DNA of 44,371 nt from Gammaproteobacteria bacterium (GTDB lineage: Bacteria > Pseudomonadota > Gammaproteobacteria > Steroidobacterales > Steroidobacteraceae). How positions within the stretch are numbered: position 1 is the stretch's first letter; each line of letters starts with the position of its first letter. The notes under the pieces are model-generated. The model was not told the origin of the DNA, did no database searches, and was given only the letters and a program-made list of their open reading frames with translations. This document shows positions 25,689 to 32,042 of the stretch, one piece after another. The position numbers were made by a program, and so were the translations under genes. The stretch spans positions 1 to 44,371 of the forward strand of contig DAHUXE010000141.1 of NCBI GenBank assembly GCA_027307325.1, given 5' to 3'.

Positions 25689-26405
25689 CTACTTCGCGGC
25701 GGGCGCTGCGGCCGGCGGCGCGGCGCCGCGGGCCAGCGCGATCACCTTGTCGGTGAGCACCAGCAGCTCCCTGAAAGCCTGCTCCTCGTCGGCCGATTCA
25801 CCGGGACTCACCACTACGTAACGCCCATTGACGACCAGCTTGGGGATGCTCTCGATCCGGTAATCCTCGGCCATCTGGTCCGCCTGCACGGTCTGATTGT
25901 TGACGCCGAAGGAGACGTAGGCGTTGGCGAACCTGGCGGCGTCGCCTCCCTGCCCGCCGACCCAGTCGGCGATCGACTGCTCGTCGAAGAGGCTCTGGTG
26001 CTCGTCGTGAATCGCGCGGAACAGCGCCGCGTCCAGCTTCTTCAGATCTCCGGTGGCCTCGAGCGAATAGTAGGCGCGCGAGAGGTTCATCCATGGCAGC
26101 CGGCCGAAGCTGACCGGCACGCGCCTGAAGGCGACGTCCTTCGGGAGCGCCGCCGCCCAGGCGCTCACCAGCGGGCTGAACCTGGCACAGTGCGGGCAAC
26201 CGTAGGAGAAGAATTCGATGACTTCGATCTTCCCTGGGCTCGAGGTGGGCCGCGGCGGCGTGAGCAGACGGTAGTCGCGTCCCTCTGCGAGCGGCGCCGA
26301 CGCCGGAGCGCCGGTGCCGGGTGCCGCGGTAGCGAGTGCCGCGGCCAGTGCCGTGGCGGCGAGACATAACGCGGCGAGGCTCAGGGAACGGCTGCGGGTC
26401 GGCAT
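25689..26405 (-). CDS. dsbA: Thiol:disulfide interchange protein DsbA
   Basis: A 238-residue periplasmic thioredoxin-fold oxidase. A signal peptide ends near residue 28 (ALATAAPG), the active site is Cys70-Pro-His-Cys73 in EFFSYGCPHCARF, and the cis-proline loop is ESIPKLVVNG. CPHC is the classic DsbA motif. ATG 26405 lies 25 bp inside the upstream glycosylase gene and has GGAG 5 nt before it, so translation of the two is likely coupled. The C-terminal tail is Ala/Pro-rich. Confidence 0.93.
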   Translation of the reverse strand: MPTRSRSLSLAALCLAATALAAALATAAPGTGAPASAPLAEGRDYRLLTPPRPTSSPGKIEVIEFFSYGCPHCARFSPLVSAWAAALPKDVAFRRVPVSFGRLPWMNLSRAYYSLEATGDLKKLDAALFRAIHDEHQSLFDEQSIADWVGGQGGDAARFANAYVSFGVNNQTVQADQMAEDYRIESIPKLVVNGRYVVVSPGESADEEQAFRELLVLTDKVIALARGAAPPAAAPAAK

Positions 26406-26980
26406 TCGGTCGGTCTCCGTCGGACGGTAGAAACGTAGCACGAAGCGCGGTCGAAGAACCTCCAGGGACGCCGTGCCCACTCGCCCGCGTAGTCGACGCC
26501 GATGCGCGCACTGCGCCCAATCCCGATCCGTGGGGGGCGCCGCGGGCGCTCGATCCAAAGCTCGGAGCCGAGCAGGTCCGCGCCGTTCAGGCGCCGGTCG
26601 ACGTGCATGGCGCGGCACAGGAGCCCCGGTCCCCAGGTCTTGTCCGTGATTCCGTCCAACGGTTCCAGCGCGCGCAGCAGTACCGCGTGCGGAATTCCCT
26701 CCTGCGCCGTCACCACATTAAGGCAATTCCAGAATCCGTAGATGAAATAGACATAGGCGTGTCCGGGAGGACCAAACATCACCTCGGTGCGCGCGGTGCG
26801 CCCGCGCGAGGAATGTGCCGCGCGGTCGCGGGGACCCAGGTACGCCTCAGTCTCGACGATACGGCCGCGCCGCACGCTGATTCCGTCGTCGTGCACCAGG
26901 TGCATACCGATCAGCTCGCGCGCGACGTTTAGTGCACTGCGTGCGAAGAAAGCGCGCGCAGGCTTGATAAACTGTCCCAC
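26381..26980 (-). CDS. mpg: 3-Methyladenine DNA glycosylase (AAG/MPG type)
   Basis: A 199-residue alkyladenine glycosylase, which removes alkylated purines from DNA. The catalytic block RIVETEAYLGPRDRAAHSSRG is present, with Glu45 as the base and Tyr47 as the intercalating/stacking residue, then YVYFIYGFWNCLNVV and LLRALEPLDG, and GPGLLCRAM. Start is GTG 26980, which keeps the conserved FF..SALNVARELIG beginning. It overlaps dsbA by 25 bp on the same strand. The gene is divergent from the L,D-transpeptidase. Confidence 0.92.
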   Translation of the reverse strand: MGQFIKPARAFFARSALNVARELIGMHLVHDDGISVRRGRIVETEAYLGPRDRAAHSSRGRTARTEVMFGPPGHAYVYFIYGFWNCLNVVTAQEGIPHAVLLRALEPLDGITDKTWGPGLLCRAMHVDRRLNGADLLGSELWIERPRRPPRIGIGRSARIGVDYAGEWARRPWRFFDRASCYVSTVRRRPTECRPAAVP

Positions 26981-26996
26981 CGCCTGATGCTAAGGG

Positions 26997-27051
26997 AATC
27001 CCGGGATTTTCAAGATCGGGATCGTAATCGAGTGCATTTTCATAGTAAAAT
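26997..27051. promoter_or_regulatory. Palindrome and -10-like box between mpg and the L,D-transpeptidase gene
   Basis: AATCCCGGGATT (26997-27008) is a perfect 12-bp palindrome just before the mpg start. TAAAAT (27046-27051) resembles a -10 box for the rightward gene, though no convincing -35 is seen. Used as such it would put transcription start right at the ATG 27059. Confidence 0.35.
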
Positions 27052-27058
27052 CAATGTA

Positions 27059-28093
27059 ATGGACGATCAGCAGCGACGTGCGATGCGCCTGTCACCCTGG
27101 GGGGCCCTGGGAATTGCGTGCGCGCTCGGCCTTGCCTCGCCCGTCGTCGCGAGTGTCTATCCTCTGCCGGCCGACGGCTCCGCCGTGGTGGGGACGGACG
27201 AGGCCGTAACCACGGTGTACTCGGATACGCTGCCCGACCTCGCGCATCGCTACAGCCTCGGCTACTACGAGATCATCCGCGCGAACCCCGGCGTCGACGT
27301 GTGGCTGCCGGGTGCCGGCAGGCGCATCGTGCTGCCGGGCCGGCGCATCCTGCCGACCGGGCCTCGCGAAGGCCTCGTCGTCAACCTTCCCGAGCACCGC
27401 CTCTATTACTATCCGAAGCCGCGCAACGCGCGCGAGCAGCGCGTGGTCATCACGTATCCGATCAGCATCGGCAAGATGGACTGGCGCACGCCGCTCGGCG
27501 AGACGCGTGTCATCGCCAGGATCCGCAATCCCGCCTGGTATCCGCCCGAGTCGATTCGCAAGGAGCATGCGGCCAACGGCGATCCGCTGCCGAAGGTGGT
27601 GCCCGCAGGTCCCGACAACCCGCTCGGCGCCTTTGCGCTGCGGCTCGCAGCCGGCGAGGGCGAGTACATGATCCACGGCACCAACAACCCGACCGCGGTC
27701 GGCATGTCGGTGACGCACGGCTGCATCCGCATGTACCCCGAGGATGTTGCCGCGCTCTTCCCGCTGGTGGCCGTCGGCACCAAGGTGTGGCTGGTCAACG
27801 AACCCGTGAAGGTCGCATGGGTAGACGGCAAGCTGCTGCTCGAGGCCCATCCACCGGTGGACGAGGAGGGTCAGAGCGTGGAGCCCGACCTTGCGCTTCT
27901 CTCGAAGCTCCTCGATCAGGCGCTCGGGGACAGCACGGCCGCGATCCACTGGGATCTGGCGCGCCAGACGCTGCAGGCGGCGGACGGTATTCCGACGGTG
28001 GTGGGCCTCGCCGCGACGCTCGATGCGCCCGCCGCGGATACCAATGCGCCGGCGCGGCTCGCGACGGGAACCGCGGAGACGGTGAAGCGTTAA
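27059..28093 (+). CDS. L,D-transpeptidase (ErfK/YbiS/YcfS family)
   Basis: A 344-residue periplasmic protein. After a signal peptide (about 1-32, LASPVVASVY) comes a LysM-like stretch (about 50-95, DTLPDLAHRYSLGYYEIIRANPGVDVWLPGAG), then a YkuD catalytic domain with HGTNNPTAVGMSVTHGCIRM, in which His220-Gly-Cys222 is the active site. Such enzymes attach Braun-type lipoprotein or make 3-3 cross-links in peptidoglycan. Both ATG 27059 and ATG 27083 are possible starts; neither has a strong Shine-Dalgarno. It meets yqjK tail to tail with 4 bp of overlap. Confidence 0.9.
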   Translation: MDDQQRRAMRLSPWGALGIACALGLASPVVASVYPLPADGSAVVGTDEAVTTVYSDTLPDLAHRYSLGYYEIIRANPGVDVWLPGAGRRIVLPGRRILPTGPREGLVVNLPEHRLYYYPKPRNAREQRVVITYPISIGKMDWRTPLGETRVIARIRNPAWYPPESIRKEHAANGDPLPKVVPAGPDNPLGAFALRLAAGEGEYMIHGTNNPTAVGMSVTHGCIRMYPEDVAALFPLVAVGTKVWLVNEPVKVAWVDGKLLLEAHPPVDEEGQSVEPDLALLSKLLDQALGDSTAAIHWDLARQTLQAADGIPTVVGLAATLDAPAADTNAPARLATGTAETVKR

Positions 28094-28407
28094 GGTTCCG
28101 CGCGCGAGGCGCGCAGCCGCGTCAGCAGGCGCACGAGCTGCGCCGCGCGTCCGATGAATGCGAGCGCCCCGCGGGCCCACAGGACGAACGTCAGCGCCCT
28201 GCGCGTGCGCCCGAGGAGCAGAACTCCGGCGAGCGCGGCCCAGGCGAGCGGGTGACGCAGACCGCCGGCGGCGGCCTGCTGTGCCGAGGTGCGTAACAAT
28301 CTCACCGGATCGAGGGCAGCAAGCCGCGTCGCGAGCTCCTCGCGCTGCGCATCGGCCTGCCTGAGAAGCACGCGGCGCCGCGCCTCGAGTTGCTTCAGGC
28401 GGCTCAT
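28090..28407 (-). CDS. yqjK: YqjK-like protein
   Basis: A 105-residue basic protein: a coiled, Arg/Leu-rich N-terminus (MSRLKQLEARRRVLLRQ) then a hydrophobic segment (LAWAALAGVLLL) and further helices. It matches YqjK-like proteins in size and pattern, and it is third in the yqjD-yqjE-yqjK order known from enterobacteria. Its ATG overlaps the yqjE stop (ATGA). Function is unknown. Confidence 0.8.
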   Translation of the reverse strand: MSRLKQLEARRRVLLRQADAQREELATRLAALDPVRLLRTSAQQAAAGGLRHPLAWAALAGVLLLGRTRRALTFVLWARGALAFIGRAAQLVRLLTRLRASRAEP

Positions 28408-28802
28408 GGACCGCGGGCCCTGCGCTGGTCGCGGTCGAGCTCCTCGACCGAATCCGCGAGGATTCCCGGTCGGCGGTGGAAGATGCGCGCTCCGATGTAT
28501 GCGCACGCGGCGCCGACCAGGAGAAAGGCAAGTCCGCCCGCGAGCAGCCCGAGTACGCGGTGTGAGTCCCATAGCGCCGCGATCAGCGCGACCACGCCGA
28601 AGGCGAGTGCCACCAGGGCGCAGAGAATGGCCGCCACCGCCCAGATCAGCGTCCGCGCCAGCCCGATGAGGTGGATCTCGAGCTCGACCCCCGCGAGCTC
28701 GAGTCGCGTGCGCAGCGCCTCGAGCGCCGCAGCGAGCAGCCCCTGCAGCAGCGGCGGCCGGGCCGGCGAGCTCGCGTCCGCGGGCGCGGAGCCCTCGCTC
28801 AT
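28404..28802 (-). CDS. yqjE: YqjE / phage-holin-family membrane protein
   Basis: A 132-residue protein with a cytoplasmic N-terminal helix (LLAAALEALRTRLELAGVELE) and two membrane segments at about 50-75 and 82-107, the layout of the YqjE-type phage holin superfamily. Despite the name, it is a chromosomal inner-membrane protein with no known lytic role. It overlaps both neighbours by ATGA junctions, so all three genes are one operon. Confidence 0.85.
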   Translation of the reverse strand: MSEGSAPADASSPARPPLLQGLLAAALEALRTRLELAGVELEIHLIGLARTLIWAVAAILCALVALAFGVVALIAALWDSHRVLGLLAGGLAFLLVGAACAYIGARIFHRRPGILADSVEELDRDQRRARGP

Positions 28803-29083
28803 CCCCTGCGTCCCATGATGAGCCCGATGAGCAGGGCGACGCCGCCGGCCACCGCGACCGCAGCCCAGGGGTTGTCGTGCACGTAGTCGTCGACGTCACC
28901 CGCGCGCGCCTTGACCTGCTTCTCGAGGGCCGTCAGCCGGGTGCGCAGCTCCGTCAGCGTGGCCTCGGCCTGCTCCCCCGCCGCGCCCGCCGTCTCGGCC
29001 GAGCTGCGCAGCAGGGCCTCGGCATCGTTCACCAGCGCGCGCAGCTCCTCGGCCAGTTTTCCGCCGTTGAACACGTCCGTCAT
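28799..29083 (-). CDS. yqjD: DUF883 protein (YqjD/ElaB family)
   Basis: A 94-residue protein: a long amphipathic helix (about 8-62), then the motif VDDYVHDNPWAAVAVAGGVALLIGLIMGRR, a C-terminal membrane tail typical of YqjD/ElaB/YgaM. In E. coli these tail-anchored proteins bind ribosomes at the membrane in stationary phase. AAGGAG precedes the ATG. It is first in the yqjD-yqjE-yqjK operon, divergent from transaldolase. Confidence 0.92.
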   Translation of the reverse strand: MTDVFNGGKLAEELRALVNDAEALLRSSAETAGAAGEQAEATLTELRTRLTALEKQVKARAGDVDDYVHDNPWAAVAVAGGVALLIGLIMGRRG

Positions 29084-29210
29084 AGGGGCGCTCCTTGGAA
29101 AAAAGTCTCACCGCGCATGCGGGTTCTGCCTATAGGGATTTACGCATATCCGGCCCGAAACCGCGAGACGGCGGAATTAAGCTGCGCTACTCTCGGCCCG
29201 GAAGCTTCCG

Positions 29211-30341
29211 ATGAACGTGCCGGCCCCCAATCCGCTGCTGGAGTTGCGCAAGCTCGGTGAGAGCGCGTGGCTGGACGACCTCGGCCGCGGCATGCTCGAG
29301 GACGGGAGCCTTGCGCGCCTCATCCGCGAGGACGGTATCGCGGGCGTCACCTCGAATCCGGCGATCTTCGCCAACTCCATGACCACCGACCCGCGTTACG
29401 CCCAGCCGATCGCGCGGCTCCTGCCGACGGTCGGGTCGGCAATGGCGCTGTACGAGGAGCTCGCCCTCGACGACGTGCACGAGGCGGCGGGACTGTTCCG
29501 CGGGCTCTACGACGGCAGCGCCGGCGCCGACGGCTTCGTGAGTTTCGAGGTGTCGCCGCATCTCGCCTACGACGCGGCGGGCAGCCTCGCCGAAGCGCGC
29601 CGCCTGTGGGCGCGTATCGACGTGCCCAACGCCTTCATCAAGATTCCCGGCACCGAGGCCGGGCTGCCGGTAATCCGCACGCTCATCGCCGAAGGCATCA
29701 ATGTCAACGTGACGCTGCTCTTCTCGCCCGAGCGCTACCGCGCCGTGGTGCAGGCCTACATGGACGGCCTCGCCGAGCGCACCCGCACCCGGCGGCCGCT
29801 CGCGGGCGTCGCTTCGGTCGCGAGCTTCTTCCTCAGCCGCATCGATACGCTAGTCGACCGTTTGCTGGATGAGCTGAGCGCACGCGGCCAGCCGGCGGCG
29901 CGCACGCTGCGCGGCAAAGCGGCGATTGCCAGTGCCGCCCGCGCGTACGAGATCTTCGAGGCGACGCTCGCGACGCCCCAATGGCAGTCGCTCAGCACCC
30001 AGGGCGCGCGGCCGCAACGCCTCTTGTGGGCGTCGACCTCGACCAAGGACCCGAGCTACAGCCCGATCAAGTACGTCGAGGAGCTGGTGGTGCCCGGGAC
30101 CGTGAACACCATGCCGCTCGATACCATCAACGCCTACCGGCGCCTCGGCCGCCCGGAACTGCGCCTCGAGCGGCACCTCGCCGAGGGCTCGGATGCGCGC
30201 GAGGGCCTCGAGCGGCTCGACGTCGATCTCGAGGCGGTCGCCGCGCAGCTCGAGCGCGAAGGTGTCGCCAAGTTCATCGAGCCCTTCGACAGGTTGCAGA
30301 AGTGGCTCGAGGACCGGCGGCGCAACCGCAAGACGTCCTGA
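29211..30341 (+). CDS. tal: Transaldolase
   Basis: A 376-residue transaldolase of the longer bacterial form. The Schiff-base Lys144 is in AFIKIPGTEAG; GVTSNPAIF near residue 45, INVNVTLLFS, and LLWASTSTKDPSY complete the barrel. It moves a dihydroxyacetone unit between sugar phosphates in the pentose phosphate pathway. GGAAG lies just before the ATG. The DksA-like gene follows after 19 bp, so the two may share a transcript. Confidence 0.95.
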   Translation: MNVPAPNPLLELRKLGESAWLDDLGRGMLEDGSLARLIREDGIAGVTSNPAIFANSMTTDPRYAQPIARLLPTVGSAMALYEELALDDVHEAAGLFRGLYDGSAGADGFVSFEVSPHLAYDAAGSLAEARRLWARIDVPNAFIKIPGTEAGLPVIRTLIAEGINVNVTLLFSPERYRAVVQAYMDGLAERTRTRRPLAGVASVASFFLSRIDTLVDRLLDELSARGQPAARTLRGKAAIASAARAYEIFEATLATPQWQSLSTQGARPQRLLWASTSTKDPSYSPIKYVEELVVPGTVNTMPLDTINAYRRLGRPELRLERHLAEGSDAREGLERLDVDLEAVAAQLEREGVAKFIEPFDRLQKWLEDRRRNRKTS

Positions 30342-30360
30342 GGGTGCGCGGGAGGTTCAG

Positions 30361-30723
30361 GTGGAAACCGACGCGGTACGCGAGAGGCTGCTCAAACGCC
30401 GGGACGAGCTGCGCCAGCGGGCGAGCGACGCCAGCGCGGACCTGCGGCACGAGGCGGATCCGCTCTCGGCTGACTTTGCCGAGCAGGTGACGCAGCGCGA
30501 GAACGACGACGTGCTCGGCGCGATCTCGCACTCGGCGCGCGCTGAGTTGCAGCAGGTGGAGGCGGCGCTGCGGCGCCTCGCGCAGGGCCGCTACACGACC
30601 TGTGCGGTTTGCGGCGGCGACATCGAGCCCGAACGCCTCGCCGCCGTACCCTACACCGACAAGTGCCGCGCCTGCGCGGAGGGAGCGCGCCCGATGCCCG
30701 GCCGCGGCCGCCCGGGCGGCTGA
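30361..30723 (+). CDS. TraR/DksA-family zinc-finger protein
   Basis: A 120-residue protein from a GTG with GGAGG 5 nt before it. The N-terminal coiled coil contains EADPLSADFAEQVTQRENDDVL, and the C4 zinc finger is Cys81-x2-Cys84 ... Cys102-x2-Cys105 (CAVCGGDIEPERL, KCRAC). DksA itself has Asp residues at the coil tip that work with ppGpp; here the coil is shorter, so this is a DksA-like paralogue. It probably binds the RNA polymerase secondary channel. It lies between transaldolase and the DUF62 gene. Confidence 0.88.
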   Translation: METDAVRERLLKRRDELRQRASDASADLRHEADPLSADFAEQVTQRENDDVLGAISHSARAELQQVEAALRRLAQGRYTTCAVCGGDIEPERLAAVPYTDKCRACAEGARPMPGRGRPGG

Positions 30724-30747
30724 GCGGCGCGCGTCGTCGAGCGAGCC

Positions 30748-31554
30748 TTGGCAGCCTCGGGCGTCATCACCGTTACCACCGACTTCGGACATCAGGGCCC
30801 GTTCGTCGGGGTCATCAAGGGCTGCATTCTCACGCGCTTCCCGGCCGCCCGGATCATCGATCTCACGCACGAGATCGTGGTGCACTGGCCGGCGGAGGCG
30901 GGCTTCTGGCTCTCGCGCGCCTTTGGGTTCTTTCCGCCCGGCACGGTGCACGTGGCGGTCGTCGATCCGGGGGTGGGGACCTCGCGCGACATTCTCGCCC
31001 TCGAGGCGGGCGGACACCTCTTTGTCGCCCCGGACAACGGCCTGCTCGCGCCGGTCGTGAGCCGCGTTCCCGATGCGCGCCTCACCCGGCTCAGCGTGCA
31101 AGGCCTAGCGCGCATAGGGGTTACTCGTCCGAGCGCGACCTTCCATGGGCGGGACATCTTCGCGCCGGTCGCTGCAGAGCTCGCCGCCGGGCGCTGCACG
31201 GCCGGGGATCTCGGCGAGCCGGTGAGCACGCTGGTGCCCTCCTGGGTCGACGATCCGACCGTGGAGCCCGCCAGCGTCGCCGGCGTCGTCATTACCATCG
31301 ACCACTTCGGCAACCTCCTCACCAATATCGACGCGCCTCTCATCGAGCGCTTCCGCCTGCCGGTAGTACACGCCGGCAACCACGCCTTCCCCCTGCTGCG
31401 CACCTACGGCGACACCAGGCCGGGCGAGTATCTGGCCCTCGTCAATTCCTTCGGGGTGGTCGAGATCGCGCGGGCGGAGCACAACGCCGCCGAGGGCCTA
31501 GGCTTGAGCCGCGGTGCCCCGGTGGTCGTCCGTGACGGCACAGATCACGCTTAA
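30748..31554 (+). CDS. SAM hydrolase (DUF62 / SAM hydroxide adenosyltransferase family)
   Basis: A 268-residue protein of the fluorinase/chlorinase fold. VTTDFGHQGPFVG at the N-terminus, DPGVGTSRD, APDNGLLAP and FHGRDIFAPVAA hold the conserved Asp, Arg and His of the hydroxide-using enzymes, which hydrolyse S-adenosylmethionine to adenosine and methionine. The halogenase-specific insertion loop is not apparent. Start is TTG at 30748; there is no strong ribosome-binding site, but the first residues match the family. It follows the DksA-like gene by 24 bp. Physiological role of such proteins is poorly known. Confidence 0.88.
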   Translation: MAASGVITVTTDFGHQGPFVGVIKGCILTRFPAARIIDLTHEIVVHWPAEAGFWLSRAFGFFPPGTVHVAVVDPGVGTSRDILALEAGGHLFVAPDNGLLAPVVSRVPDARLTRLSVQGLARIGVTRPSATFHGRDIFAPVAAELAAGRCTAGDLGEPVSTLVPSWVDDPTVEPASVAGVVITIDHFGNLLTNIDAPLIERFRLPVVHAGNHAFPLLRTYGDTRPGEYLALVNSFGVVEIARAEHNAAEGLGLSRGAPVVVRDGTDHA

Positions 31555-31605
31555 GCCAGGCGCGTTCGGTACTCTTCGCCCCGCAACCGCCCCTTGCGGC
31601 AAGTG

Positions 31606-31682
31606 TTGATCGGCGGCGCCAATCGGCTATAGTTCGCGCCTTGTTGCATGTCGAATTAGCACGTTAGCTGTTGAATTAATTC
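31606..31682 (+). promoter_or_regulatory. Sigma-70-like promoter and palindrome before the small acidic gene
   Basis: TTGATC (31606-31611), a 16-nt spacer and TATAGT (31628-31633) give one of the best promoter matches in the window. Downstream lie TTAGC-ACG-TTAGC and the palindrome GAATTAATTC (31673-31682) in an AT-rich 5' leader of about 60 nt. Confidence 0.6.
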
Positions 31683-31698
31683 GGGATTTACCTACCAG

Positions 31699-31914
31699 AT
31701 GGCTGAACGGGATAACGAGGGCTTCGACCTCGACGAGGAATTCCTGAACAGTCCCCCCGAGGACGGCACCGATTACGACCGGCTGCTCGATCGGGTGGAC
31801 AAGCGCGTCCGCAATCAGGGCAAGCGAGGCAAGGCTGCCTGGAGCCGCCTCGAGGAAGTGCTCGCGGACAAGAAGCTCGAGAAGGATCTCCAGGACTTCG
31901 ACGACGAGCTTTAG
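31699..31914 (+). CDS. Small acidic protein (PA3496-like)
   Basis: A 71-residue, very acidic protein: DEEFLNSPPEDGTDYDRLLDR, then a basic helix (RVRNQGKRGKAAWSRLEEVL), then an acidic end (DFDDEL). The R/W-x2-LEE-x-LAxKKLEKDL pattern is reminiscent of the PA3496-type small proteins of Pseudomonas, whose role is unclear. No signal or membrane segment. It has its own good promoter and stands alone, which suggests it is well expressed. Family assignment is from memory. Confidence 0.72.
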   Translation: MAERDNEGFDLDEEFLNSPPEDGTDYDRLLDRVDKRVRNQGKRGKAAWSRLEEVLADKKLEKDLQDFDDEL

Positions 31915-32042
31915 GCGATCGGGCTTGCGGCAGAACGACAGCTCGCGCTGCTCACCACACGCACAAGCAACGACGGACTGAGACAGCCTTAAGCTGTCAG
32001 GCTGCGGCGTGCAGCCGGCGCCTGGACGCGGAGAATCGAGTC

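Noticed and set aside
28404-28802. Holin gene as a sign of a prophage
   Set aside because: It sits in the chromosomal yqjD-yqjE-yqjK order with ATGA junctions, and no other phage gene is near.
31915-32042. Possible lysine riboswitch before the lysC-lysA fusion
   Set aside because: Only a 6-bp hairpin (GACAGC/GCTGTC, 31982-31998) is seen; 128 bp is too short for the L-box and no conserved core appears.
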